A stretch of DNA of 64,000 nucleotides, taken from contig JABWBA010000009.1 of NCBI GenBank assembly GCA_013360745.1, positions 1 to 64,000 of the forward strand. Direction: 5' to 3'. This document shows positions 1-7,939 of this stretch, one piece after another (position 1 is the stretch's first letter; the number at the start of each line of letters is the position of its first letter). Under the pieces are notes generated by a model that was not told the origin of the DNA, did not search any database, and saw nothing but the letters and a program-made list of their open reading frames with translations. The position numbers and the translations under genes are program-made. The stretch is from Chthonomonadales bacterium. Its GTDB lineage: Bacteria; Armatimonadota; Chthonomonadetes; Chthonomonadales; CAJBBX01.

Positions 1-3
1 GTG

Positions 4-45
4 GCTGAGAGCTGAGAGCTGAGAGCTGAGAGCTGAGAGCTGAGA
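4..45. repeat. 7-bp tandem repeat, six copies
   Basis: Six perfect consecutive copies of GCTGAGA lie at 4-45, and two more copies stand at 102-115 beyond the adjacent palindrome. The array starts at the window edge, so its full length is unknown. No coding function is apparent. It reads like a simple-sequence expansion in an intergenic region. Confidence 0.9.
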
Positions 46-63
46 GGCAAGAGGCCCGTCGTC

Positions 64-91
64 GTAGGGGCAATTCATGAATTGCCCGTAC
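64..91. repeat. REP-like palindrome
   Basis: A perfect 20-bp palindrome at 68-87 (GGGCAATTCATGAATTGCCC) extends to 28 bp at 64-91 with one mismatched pair, having GTAG on the left and GTAC on the right. It sits between two patches of the 7-bp repeat. Its form resembles short dispersed intergenic palindromes of the GTAGGGGC...GCCCCTAC type known from several phyla. That it is dispersed in this genome is inference, since only one copy was noticed in the window. Confidence 0.7.
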
Positions 92-147
92 CGGCCCGGT
101 GGCTGAGAGCTGAGACCCGAGAGGGCGCGGGAGGGATAGGGAGGTAT

Positions 148-1056
148 ATGAGCGGTCAGCCTGAGAAGGAACCGGAAGGCAGTTTCGATCCCAAGCTCGT
201 GCAGCGGCTTCGGAGTAAGAAGGAAGCGGAGCGGAAGGCCGCGGAAGAGGAGCTTCGGCGGCTCGGTCCGGGTGCGGTCGACGAGCTGCTGAGGCTGCTC
301 GACAAGGAATCCGCCAACCGTCAGAGGCGGCGCAGGATGGGGTACGGGTTCCTCGTCCTGTGGCTGGTGTTTGTCGTCGGGATGGCCGCGCTGGACGGAG
401 GGAAGAACATCGGCTCCTTCACCGGTATGATCGGTTCGATGCTGGCCCTTTTCGCCGCAACACAGGCGCAGAAGGACGCCGCGAACGTACTGTCCCGATA
501 CGACGACATCCGAATCGTCGGCGCCCTGGCGGAAGCGCTCTCCTACGACGACAAGGGGCTGACCAAAACGGCCTCCGATGCCCTCATCCGACTTCTGCCA
601 AAGCTCCGCGCCTCCGACCATGCGCTCCTGTCGTCCGATCAACGGAGGCATCTGGACAAAGCCCTCGCGCAAGGAAAGAACAGGGAGCTCGCCATGGCGA
701 TTCTGGATGCGTATGAGCAGGTCGGTGATCGGACCTCCGTATCGCTGCTGGAGAAGATCGCGGCTGGAGAGGTGCGCGCCGTTCGTAATCAGGCGATCCG
801 GGAGAGAGCCGCGGAAGTCCTGCCGGCGGTGCGAAGCTGCGCGGAGCTGGTCTCTGCAGCTCAGACGTTGCTTCGTCCCACTGTAAACGCCGATGAGGAT
901 GTCCTCGTCCGACCGGCGGGCGGCCCGACCGATTACGACGATGAAACCCTGCTGCGCCCCGTCGAGCAGCCTGATGGGGCCGACCGCATCGATGCCGCGA
1001 CATCGAGGACTCCCGGGAATGGGAACGACGAGGCGGCTGCCACGCTTCGGGGGTAA
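148..1056 (+). CDS. membrane protein with HEAT-like alpha-helical repeats
   Basis: I do not recognise a named family. The 302-aa product has a charged helical N-terminus (1-60), one or two hydrophobic segments at about 65-105 and then HEAT-like helical pairs at about 115-235. The tail is Asp/Pro/Thr-rich and contains two similar TLLRP motifs, at about 241 and 268. The ATG at 148 was chosen over a TTG at 82 because GGGAGG lies at 139-144 and the TTG falls inside a palindrome. HEAT-type scaffolds bind proteins, so a membrane-tethered adaptor role is possible but is inference. The next gene follows after 75 bp on the same strand. Confidence 0.7.
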   Translation: MSGQPEKEPEGSFDPKLVQRLRSKKEAERKAAEEELRRLGPGAVDELLRLLDKESANRQRRRRMGYGFLVLWLVFVVGMAALDGGKNIGSFTGMIGSMLALFAATQAQKDAANVLSRYDDIRIVGALAEALSYDDKGLTKTASDALIRLLPKLRASDHALLSSDQRRHLDKALAQGKNRELAMAILDAYEQVGDRTSVSLLEKIAAGEVRAVRNQAIRERAAEVLPAVRSCAELVSAAQTLLRPTVNADEDVLVRPAGGPTDYDDETLLRPVEQPDGADRIDAATSRTPGNGNDEAAATLRG

Positions 1057-1131
1057 TCACACCATAATGGACATAACTGCCGAGCCAGAACCTCGCCGTC
1101 TGTCTTGTACGATCGTCAGGGAGAGAGAGCC

Positions 1132-2253
1132 GTGCTATTGGGAATCGTTGCCGCGTTAGGTCTTGCGTCCGTGGTCCACGGCTCGACGCCGCCCGGGCTG
1201 TATGTCACGAACGGCGTATTGATGCGCGCGGGCAAGCCGTACCGCGGCGTTGGGGTGAACTATTTCGATTGCTTCGCGCGCACCCTCAAGGATCCGGCGA
1301 ATCGCTCCTTCGATGCGGGGTTCGCGGACCTTGCCCGCCTGGGCATCCCGTTTGCCCGCTTCATGTGCGGCGGCTTCTGGCCGGTGGATATGGAGCTGTA
1401 TCGGACCGACAGGGCGGACTATTTCCGCAGGCTGGACAGGGTCGTTCGATCCGCCGAGAAGCGGGGGATCGGGCTGATCCCGTCGCTATTCTGGAATCCG
1501 TGCACGATCCCCGACCTCGTGGGCGAGCCGGTGGGATCGTGGGGCGACCCCTCGAGCAAAACCCACGCATTCATGCGCACCTACGTCAGGGAGGTTGTCA
1601 CCCGATACCGGCGCTCCCGGGCGATCTGGGGCTGGGAGTTCGGCAACGAATACAACCTCGGCGCTGACTTGCCGAACGCCCGCGAACATCGTCCGCCCGT
1701 CTGGCCGAACCTGGGCACCGCAACCTCGAGATCCGAGAAGGATGAGTTGAGCCATACGGCGATGCGAACGGCCATCCGGGGGTTCGCCCGCGAGGTCCGA
1801 AGGCACGATCCTTCGCGGATCATCGTCTCGGGCAACAGCATTCCCCGGTTGTCCGCGTGGCATCAGATGACGGAACTAAGCTGGACTCGCGATACCCCGG
1901 AGCAGTTTCAGGAGATGCTCATCGGCGACAGCCCCGATCCTGTGGACACTCTGAGCATCCACATGTACGAGCCGGAGGACATCGCCCGGTTGAGCAGCTG
2001 CATGCAGGCCGCTCGGAAGTCGGGTAAGCCGCTGTTCGTCGGCGAGTTCGGCGGGCATGGCGCCCGATCGCCCGAGGCGTTGGAGCGGATGATCCAGGCG
2101 CTCGAGACCAGCGGGGCGCCCCTCTCGGCGCTATGGGTCTTCGATTTCGCAGGTCAGGACGATACCTGGAATGTCACCCGCACGAACAGCCGGTCCTATC
2201 AGCTCGACGCGGTCGCTGAGTTCCAGCGTCGCCTCCGATCAAGCCGTCCTTGA
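1132..2253 (+). CDS. secreted GH5-like glycoside hydrolase (cellulase/mannanase fold)
   Basis: The 373-aa protein begins with a GTG preceded by GGGAGAGA (9 nt away), and its first 17 residues form a signal peptide ending in VVHG. The body has the plan of clan GH-A (beta/alpha)8 hydrolases. A WGWEFGNEYN motif supplies the likely acid/base Glu (about residue 173). LFVGEFGG near residue 304 supplies the likely nucleophile Glu. These are the two Glu positions expected of GH5 retaining enzymes. A substrate such as beta-mannan or beta-glucan is plausible but cannot be fixed here. The gene ends 15 bp from the convergent dehydrogenase gene. Confidence 0.8.
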   Translation: MLLGIVAALGLASVVHGSTPPGLYVTNGVLMRAGKPYRGVGVNYFDCFARTLKDPANRSFDAGFADLARLGIPFARFMCGGFWPVDMELYRTDRADYFRRLDRVVRSAEKRGIGLIPSLFWNPCTIPDLVGEPVGSWGDPSSKTHAFMRTYVREVVTRYRRSRAIWGWEFGNEYNLGADLPNAREHRPPVWPNLGTATSRSEKDELSHTAMRTAIRGFAREVRRHDPSRIIVSGNSIPRLSAWHQMTELSWTRDTPEQFQEMLIGDSPDPVDTLSIHMYEPEDIARLSSCMQAARKSGKPLFVGEFGGHGARSPEALERMIQALETSGAPLSALWVFDFAGQDDTWNVTRTNSRSYQLDAVAEFQRRLRSSRP

Positions 2254-2268
2254 ACCGCTCGGGATCGA

Positions 2269-3165
2269 TCAGGATTCCGTACCGGCGATGCCAGCGAGCG
2301 CTTCGTACACGCTGATGAGGGCCTGGGTCCCCTCGTCGCCCCGATCGCCCGCCTCGAGGGCGGCGTAGAGCTGATGCGCAAGGGCGGCTCCCGGGAGGGG
2401 CGCCGAGAGCTCCGATCCGGCCTGCATCACCAATCGGAGGTCCTTCTGCAGCAGCTTGACCATGAAGCCCGGCGCGAAATCGTGTTCGGCCATACGCGGC
2501 CCGAGCACGTTGATCGCCCAGCTTCCTGCGGCCCCTCCTCCAATGGCCTTGATCAGAGCGGCGGGGTCGAGACCCGCCTTCGTACCGAGTACGATCGCTT
2601 CGGCGGCCGCGATCATGTGGACGGCGACGGCGACTTGATTGCAGAGCTTGGTCATCTGACCCTGCCCATTGGGCCCGCAATGGACGATCGTCCGACCCAT
2701 CGCCTCGAGCACGGGGCGGGCCCGTTCGAGTACGGCGGCGTCTCCGCCCACCATGATCGACAGGGTTCCATCGACGGCCCCCTGGACCCCGCCGGAGACC
2801 GGCGCGTCGAGCATGGCCATTCCAAGTTCGAGAAGTTCCTGCGCCATCGCCCGTGTCGCACTCGCTGAGATCGTGCTCATGTCGATAAAGATCGTGTTCG
2901 GTTGGGCGCCCCCGGCGGCTCCGCTCGGTCCGAATAGAACCTGCTGGACATCCGGCGTATCGGAGACGATCGTGATGACAACTCCGGCCGAAGCGGCGCA
3001 AGCGGCCGGTGTATCGGCCCATGCGGCCCCAGCGTCCAGGAGGGGTTGCGCCCGGGCACGGGTCCGCGTATGGACCGTCACCCGGAATCCCGCGCGCAGC
3101 AGGTTGGCTGCCATGGGCGCTCCCATCAAGCCTGCGCCAATGAACCCGATTTCTGAGATGATCAT
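2269..3165 (-). CDS. NAD(P)-dependent beta-hydroxyacid dehydrogenase (HIBADH family)
   Basis: This 298-aa protein matches the 3-hydroxyisobutyrate / tartronate-semialdehyde reductase family in length and motifs. It has the Rossmann glycine motif GFIGAGLMG at 7-15 and the substrate-binding motif DAPVSGG at 120-126. The catalytic Lys173 is followed by Asn176 in GQMTKLCNQ. It would oxidise or reduce a short beta-hydroxyacid in the cytosol. The exact substrate (3-hydroxyisobutyrate, tartronate semialdehyde, succinic semialdehyde) is not decided by the sequence. GGAGG lies 5 nt before the ATG. It stands alone on the minus strand, convergent with the glycosidase gene. Confidence 0.9.
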   Translation of the reverse strand: MIISEIGFIGAGLMGAPMAANLLRAGFRVTVHTRTRARAQPLLDAGAAWADTPAACAASAGVVITIVSDTPDVQQVLFGPSGAAGGAQPNTIFIDMSTISASATRAMAQELLELGMAMLDAPVSGGVQGAVDGTLSIMVGGDAAVLERARPVLEAMGRTIVHCGPNGQGQMTKLCNQVAVAVHMIAAAEAIVLGTKAGLDPAALIKAIGGGAAGSWAINVLGPRMAEHDFAPGFMVKLLQKDLRLVMQAGSELSAPLPGAALAHQLYAALEAGDRGDEGTQALISVYEALAGIAGTES

Positions 3166-3297
3166 CCGATCCTCCGTAGGAACATGCAGCAGGGGCGTCG
3201 AACCGTGTTGCGCCCCGTTGCCCGTTCATGGGTTCGCCGGCCGCTGGGCCGGTTCCTTGCGATCCGAACGGCATAACGGGGGCTGACGAGGGGAACC

Positions 3298-3612
3298 ATG
3301 GCGATCAGTGAGATTCACGCAGGCATCTGCGGTTTCAATACAACAGTACAGGCAACGATGGAGGACGACGAGTGCGTCCTCACGATCACATCCGAATGTC
3401 CCGATATCCAGCGGCTGGCCGGTGCGCTGGACCGGGTGGATCCGCTTCAGGAAATCTCTGCGCGGCGCGGCCCGACGAAGATCATGGAAGTGTCCCGGGT
3501 CCATTGCCGCCATGCGGCGTGTCCCGTGCCATGCGGGATCGTCAAAGCCATGGAGGTGGCCGCCGGCCTCGCCCTGCCGGCCGATGCGACCATCAAGGTG
3601 CGCCGCGAATAA
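3298..3612 (+). CDS. small cysteine-rich conserved-looking protein
   Basis: The 104-aa protein has no signal peptide or membrane segment. It carries six cysteines at residues 11, 26, 34, 70, 75 and 79. The last three sit with His69 and His72 in an HCRHAACPVPC cluster suited to binding a metal or Fe-S centre. The pattern (an AGICGF start, an SECPDI motif and a C-terminal Cys cluster) looks like a conserved small family, but I cannot name it with confidence. GAGGGG precedes the ATG by 5 nt. It is divergent from the dehydrogenase gene and convergent with the SecD-like gene, 9 bp away. Confidence 0.75.
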   Translation: MAISEIHAGICGFNTTVQATMEDDECVLTITSECPDIQRLAGALDRVDPLQEISARRGPTKIMEVSRVHCRHAACPVPCGIVKAMEVAAGLALPADATIKVRRE

Positions 3613-3621
3613 GGGGCGAGG

Positions 3622-4323
3622 CTATCGCGTGCCTGACAGAGCTTTGGCCAGCCGCTCGGCGTCGGCCTTAACCCAGATCGGCTCGATGGTCAGCGACGCC
3701 GTGTCCATATGGCTCATTCGGGGGCACGTCAGGATGGCGCCGTCGAGGATGAACGCCAGACGCTCTTCGTCGTGCGTTCGCGAAAACTGCCAGTAGCGGG
3801 AGCGACCCTCGTCCGTCAGCTGCACGTGGACGCGATAGTATGTCGTATCGCGAAACGGCTCGTACGCGCTGTCCATCGTGGCGCCGCTGAAATGGCGGCC
3901 CGTCAGCACGATCGGGCATGTCGCCACGAGCTCCGGCACTTCGACGAGCTTGCCGCTCGTGGCGCGGTTGGCAACCGAGCTGGATGGTTGATAGCTGGCA
4001 CGCTCCTCGGCATCCCATTCGTCGGCGTCTTCTTCATCGACGGCGTCGTCGGGCCTGCGGACCTGCCAGGCATGGTTGGCCTCAATGGCGACGTACTTGC
4101 GCGGGCGGCCAGGGGCGTCTCGATCCAGCAGACCGATGACCGTAAGGCCCGAGGGGCTCGGTTTCAGCGCTGGCCAGCGGATCTGCTGCATTCGATAGAC
4201 CTTGACCGTCGTGTAGCCGTACCAGACGGCCGCAAGGGCAAGGAACCCTAGAATGAGTCGTACGGTACCCTTCTCACGGATCAATCGGAAACCTCCCGGC
4301 TTCCGGGGTGCATCCTCAGTCAT
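3622..4323 (-). CDS. stand-alone SecD/SecF P1-head-like membrane-anchored protein
   Basis: The 233-aa protein has a cytoplasmic stub, one transmembrane helix at about 21-40 and a C-terminal exported domain. The last 110 residues follow the SecD P1 head pattern: an LTG motif, a segment beginning VHVQLTDEG, then RLAFILDGAILTCPRM, and a final ADAERLAKAL stretch. Full SecD has six membrane helices, which are missing here, so this is not a translocase subunit but a protein that reuses its periplasmic head. The ATG at 4323 has GGAGGGG about 10 nt upstream and was chosen over a longer start at 4428. An acidic low-complexity stretch lies between helix and head. Confidence 0.7.
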   Translation of the reverse strand: MTEDAPRKPGGFRLIREKGTVRLILGFLALAAVWYGYTTVKVYRMQQIRWPALKPSPSGLTVIGLLDRDAPGRPRKYVAIEANHAWQVRRPDDAVDEEDADEWDAEERASYQPSSSVANRATSGKLVEVPELVATCPIVLTGRHFSGATMDSAYEPFRDTTYYRVHVQLTDEGRSRYWQFSRTHDEERLAFILDGAILTCPRMSHMDTASLTIEPIWVKADAERLAKALSGTR

Positions 4324-4483
4324 GCGAATATCGCCCCTCCATGGCGGCCGTGTCTGGCCGGCAGCTGATCGTAGTACGAGTCGATCTACCCGGGTTGTGC
4401 CGAACGCTGATCCGCTCCGCGGGGCCACGCGTACGGAATGGAGTATACTTACATCAGTAGGTCCGAAGGGACAATCTGCTGTG

Positions 4484-4497
4484 AAAAGGGGTGATCC
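4484..4497 (+). promoter_or_regulatory. rpsU ribosome-binding site with extended anti-16S match
   Basis: AAAAGGGGTGATCC matches the full complement of the 16S rRNA 3' end except for the missing A in GGAGG. It includes a GTG at 4491 that could also be read as a start. The match favours the downstream TTG at 4503 as the real start of ribosomal protein S21. Confidence 0.6.
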
Positions 4498-4502
4498 ATA
4501 GC

Positions 4503-4712
4503 TTGGTACAGGTGTACCTGAAGCCCGGTGAGGGCATCGACATCGCTTTGAAGCGCTTCAAGAAGACCGTGATGAACAGTGGTATTACCAAGGAAGCTCG
4601 GATGCATGAACGCTACGAGAAGCCGTCCGACCGACGTCGGCGCGAACTCAAGGCCAGCATCCGCAAGATCCAGCGCGCACGCGCCAAAGCGGCGGCCCGG
4701 GATCGCGGCTAA
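4503..4712 (+). CDS. rpsU: 30S ribosomal protein S21
   Basis: The 69-aa basic protein has the S21 layout: VQVYLKPGEGIDIALKRFKK, then a SGI turn, HERYEKPSDRRRR and a Lys/Arg/Ala-rich helix. It binds the 30S platform near the 16S 3' end and assists initiation. A start at TTG 4503 gives the normal S21 N-terminus, while GTG 4491 would add four residues and begin inside the Shine-Dalgarno match. A TATACT box at 4444-4449 may be the -10 element, but no -35 is visible. Two hairpins follow the stop codon. Confidence 0.93.
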   Translation: MVQVYLKPGEGIDIALKRFKKTVMNSGITKEARMHERYEKPSDRRRRELKASIRKIQRARAKAAARDRG

Positions 4713-4740
4713 GGTCCAGACGCCCGATCGCGATTGCTCC

Positions 4741-4805
4741 GGCGGCGTCTCTCGCCGCCAACCGTAAGGGACCGAGGACGGCTTCACCGCCGTCCTCCGG
4801 TTCTT
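4741..4805. terminator. tandem hairpins, likely bidirectional terminator
   Basis: A small hairpin (GGCGGC/GCCGCC at 4741-4759) is followed by a strong one pairing CCGAGGACGGC (4772-4782) with GCCGTCCTCCGG (4789-4800), and then TTCTT. It lies between rpsU (+) and tRNA-Leu (-) and can serve both strands. Confidence 0.75.
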
Positions 4806-4810
4806 GGGGA

Positions 4811-4893
4811 TGCCGGAGAAGGGAGTCGAACCCCCACGCGGTTGCCCGCGGGTGATTTTGAGTCACCTGTGTCTGCCATTCCACCACTCCGGC
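4811..4893 (-). tRNA. tRNA-Leu (anticodon CAA)
   Basis: The minus strand folds as a class II tRNA of 83 nt. The acceptor arms are GCCGGAG and CTCCGGC with discriminator A. The anticodon stem GGTGA/TCACC encloses the loop CTCAAAA, whose anticodon CAA reads UUG. The long variable arm is built on CCGCGGGCAACCGCG and the T-loop is GGTTCGACTCC. CCA is not encoded. It is transcribed from a strong promoter at 4907-4935, divergent from polA. Confidence 0.95.
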
Positions 4894-4906
4894 CAAACCA
4901 TCGTGG

Positions 4907-4935
4907 ATTATACGGATGCGGCGCAGCCGAGTCAA
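4907..4935 (-). promoter_or_regulatory. sigma70-type promoter of tRNA-Leu
   Basis: Reading the minus strand, TTGACT (4935-4930) and TATAAT (4912-4907) are separated by exactly 17 bp. Transcription would begin near 4900, about 7 nt before the tRNA 5' end. Confidence 0.88.
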
Positions 4936-4991
4936 CGCCCCGCCGATCCGTCGGGAAGGAAAACGGGCATCCCTCGACGAAATAACCGCTC

Positions 4992-7784
4992 ATGTCGCCC
5001 AGCGAATCCACACCCACCCTCATCATCGTCGATGGATACAGCTTTCTCTTTCGTGCTCATCACGCCCTGTCGCGAGTCGAGACGCTGTCGCAGGACGGCC
5101 AGCCGACCGGGGCGCTCTACGGTCTTGCCAGCATGCTTCTCCGGGTCTTGCACGAACGGCCCGATGCCGCCTATATCGCCTGGGATGCGCCCGGCCCGAC
5201 GTTTCGCCATGAGATTTTCACCGAATACAAGGCTCACCGACCACAAGTAGACCCGGATCTGGTATCGCAGTTCGAGCTGGCCCGGGAGATGGCCCGTACG
5301 CTTGGAATGGCTGCCGTAGAGCAACCGGGGCAGGAGGCCGACGACGTCATCGGCGCGCTGGCGCGGATCGGGCGCGAACAGAGCTACGAAGTCATCATCT
5401 ATACCGGTGATTCGGATTTGATGCAGCTGGTGCGCCCTGGCGTGACCGTCCGGATGATCTCTCGAGGCGTCAGCGATGTGCTCGACTACGATGCCGAGGC
5501 CGTGTTGGCGAAGTACGGGGTTCGGCCTGATCAGATTCCGGAACTCAAGGCCTTCGTCGGAGACGCGTCGGACAACATCCCCGGCGTGCCCGGAATCGGC
5601 AAGGTAACGGCGGCGCGCCTCCTGGGCTTGTGGGAAAGCCTCGACGGCGTCTATGCGCATGTTGAGGATCTGCCCGAGCGGACCGCCACCGACCGGAAGG
5701 TGAAAAGCGCACTGCAGGAGTTCGAGGATCAGGCCCGGCTTTCGTTACGCCTGGCTCAGATCCGATGCGACGCCCCTGTAGAGGATTCGGTCCGCCGCTA
5801 TCGCCCCACAGCCGAAACCTGGGATGCGGCGCGCGCCCTATTCGGCAGGCTCGGGTTCCGGAGTCTGATGAACCACCTGCCGGCGAACGACCCGGCGAAC
5901 GACCCGGCCAACCGGCCTTCCGTACCTGAGCCCGCACGGGAATACGGGCAGGCCCCAGCTGTCGTCGCGAAGCCGTCGGCCCCATCTGCTGAAGATCGCT
6001 CCCTTGCATGGACGATCCTCGCCACGCGCGATGAGCTGGACCAGGCCCTGCAGGAAGTCCGGAGCGCAGGGTATGCAGCTATTCGGCTCCATCTGGGTTC
6101 CGGCTCTGCCCTTGACGCCCGGTGGCTCGGACTCGCCTTCGCCGCCGATCCGTCGCGAGCCTGGTATGCCAGAGTTCGAGCCCGACACGAACAAGGCAGC
6201 CTGCTCGACGCGGCCGAGCCCGCCGGCTGGGCTGCCGAACCGGAGGACCTGACGGGGCTCCTGTGCGGCGACGATGTCCGGCGTATTGGCTATGCGATCA
6301 AGCCGGAGTGGATCGCCATGCACCGGGCCGGCTTGCGCCCGGGCTCCTACGAGTTCGATATCGCGCTCGCAGCCTATCTGCTGCAGCCCGGGAGCGCCGA
6401 CTACGGCCTTCCGGCCCTGATGGAGCGGTACCTTGGCCGTGCTACGGCCCCGGCGGACGACGCTGTTGAACGGTTGTGTCACGAAGCGGCCGCCGTCGCC
6501 GCACTGCGCGAGGCGCTCTCGGCTCGCTGCGAAGCGGACGGCGTGGCTCCTGTCCTGCGACAGATCGAGATGCCCCTTGTCCCGGTTCTCGCCGAAATGC
6601 AGATGCTCGGGGTTCGCGTGGATAAGGCATGGCTGGCGACTCTATCGGCCACCCTTGCGGCGCGCATGGACGAGGTGGCCGAAGCGATCTACACCCTCGC
6701 AGGTGAGCGCTTTACGATCGCATCGCCCCAGCAGCTTCAGCGGGTGCTGTTCGACAAGATGCAGCTGCCAGCGGGCCGCAAGACGAAAACGGGCCGGACA
6801 ACCTCGGCGGATCATCTGGAGACCCTGGCCGCCGAGCATCCCATCGCCGGTTTGATCCTGGAGTACCGCGAAGCGTCGAAGCTGAAGAGCACCTACGCCG
6901 ATTCCTTGCCGCGACTCGTGCGGTCGGATACGGGACGCGTGCATACGACTCTGTCGCAGACCGTGACCGCAACGGGGCGTCTGGCCTCCTCCGATCCCAA
7001 CCTGCAGAATATCCCGGTACGATCGGAAAGCGGCCGTCAGATCCGCCGCGCCTTCATTGCGCCGCCCGGCTCGGTTCTCTTGTCCTGTGACTATTCCCAG
7101 ATCGAACTCAGGGTGTTTGCCCATGTCACCGGCGATGCGGAGATGGTCCGCGCATTCAACGCCGACGAGGACATCCACACTGCCACCGCGATGCACGTGT
7201 TCGGTGTGGACGCGGACGCAGTGACGAGCGAAATGCGGCGGAGAGCCAAGACGGTCAACTTCGCGGTCATCTACGGGCAGAGCGCGTTCGGGCTCTCCCA
7301 GACTCTGGGCATCCCGATGGATGAGGCCCGTGGGTTCATCGCCGGCTATTTTCGGAAGTTCCCCGGGGTTGAGGCCTGGACGAAGGCCGTGATCGAAGAG
7401 GCCAGGACTCGTGGGTACGTCGAAACCCTGCTGGGGCGCCGTCGATATCTCCCGGATCTCCGGTCGTCCAACCGCAGCGTTCGCGAGGGGGCCGAGCGCG
7501 CAGCGGTCAATATGCCAATCCAGGGTACGGCAGCCGATATCATGAAACTGGCCATGCTCGCAGTCCAGAAGGACATCCATGAGCGCCGACGGCCCTGGGT
7601 CCTGGCGCTGCAAGTTCATGATGAACTCCTGCTCGAAGTCGCGGATGGGCATCTCTCCGACGCTGTCAGCCAGGTGACCTCCCGGATGAGCGGCGCGTAT
7701 CGCCTCAAGATTCCGCTGAACGTCGATGCCAAAGCAGGGAACAACTGGGCCGACCTCGAACGGGTATATCCGGTCGAACGTTGA
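4992..7784 (+). CDS. polA: DNA polymerase I
   Basis: The 930-aa protein fills in gaps and removes RNA primers during replication and repair. Residues 1-290 are the 5'-3' exonuclease/flap domain with QEADDVIG and YTGDSDLMQL motifs and a GVPGIGKVTA helix-hairpin-helix. A short NDPANDPAN linker follows. Residues 330-510 have the fold of the 3'-5' exonuclease, but the metal-binding DTET position reads RLHLGSGS, so proofreading is probably lost. Residues 540-930 are the polymerase, with motif A CDYSQIELR (near 700), motif B RRRAKTVNFAVIYG (near 750) and motif C HDE (near 876). No good Shine-Dalgarno is seen near the ATG. Confidence 0.97.
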   Translation: MSPSESTPTLIIVDGYSFLFRAHHALSRVETLSQDGQPTGALYGLASMLLRVLHERPDAAYIAWDAPGPTFRHEIFTEYKAHRPQVDPDLVSQFELAREMARTLGMAAVEQPGQEADDVIGALARIGREQSYEVIIYTGDSDLMQLVRPGVTVRMISRGVSDVLDYDAEAVLAKYGVRPDQIPELKAFVGDASDNIPGVPGIGKVTAARLLGLWESLDGVYAHVEDLPERTATDRKVKSALQEFEDQARLSLRLAQIRCDAPVEDSVRRYRPTAETWDAARALFGRLGFRSLMNHLPANDPANDPANRPSVPEPAREYGQAPAVVAKPSAPSAEDRSLAWTILATRDELDQALQEVRSAGYAAIRLHLGSGSALDARWLGLAFAADPSRAWYARVRARHEQGSLLDAAEPAGWAAEPEDLTGLLCGDDVRRIGYAIKPEWIAMHRAGLRPGSYEFDIALAAYLLQPGSADYGLPALMERYLGRATAPADDAVERLCHEAAAVAALREALSARCEADGVAPVLRQIEMPLVPVLAEMQMLGVRVDKAWLATLSATLAARMDEVAEAIYTLAGERFTIASPQQLQRVLFDKMQLPAGRKTKTGRTTSADHLETLAAEHPIAGLILEYREASKLKSTYADSLPRLVRSDTGRVHTTLSQTVTATGRLASSDPNLQNIPVRSESGRQIRRAFIAPPGSVLLSCDYSQIELRVFAHVTGDAEMVRAFNADEDIHTATAMHVFGVDADAVTSEMRRRAKTVNFAVIYGQSAFGLSQTLGIPMDEARGFIAGYFRKFPGVEAWTKAVIEEARTRGYVETLLGRRRYLPDLRSSNRSVREGAERAAVNMPIQGTAADIMKLAMLAVQKDIHERRRPWVLALQVHDELLLEVADGHLSDAVSQVTSRMSGAYRLKIPLNVDAKAGNNWADLERVYPVER

Positions 7785-7939
7785 TTTTTGCCGAAGATGC
7801 GCTAAGCTATATGGCTATCGAGCGATGCCGGTGCGCGGATTTCTCCCGCTCGCGGGTCTACACCGTTGCGGGATAACCGCCATGACTGACGATGGGTGCG
7901 CCGTTACCACAGGCTCACCGCAAGAGGAGATTGGGTCTC

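Noticed and set aside
1-120. CRISPR array
   Set aside because: Units are 7 bp and contiguous, without spacers, and no cas genes are present.
2174-3274. 366-codon overlapping frame on the minus strand
   Set aside because: The dehydrogenase occupies another frame of the same strand with intact motifs; this frame is low-complexity.
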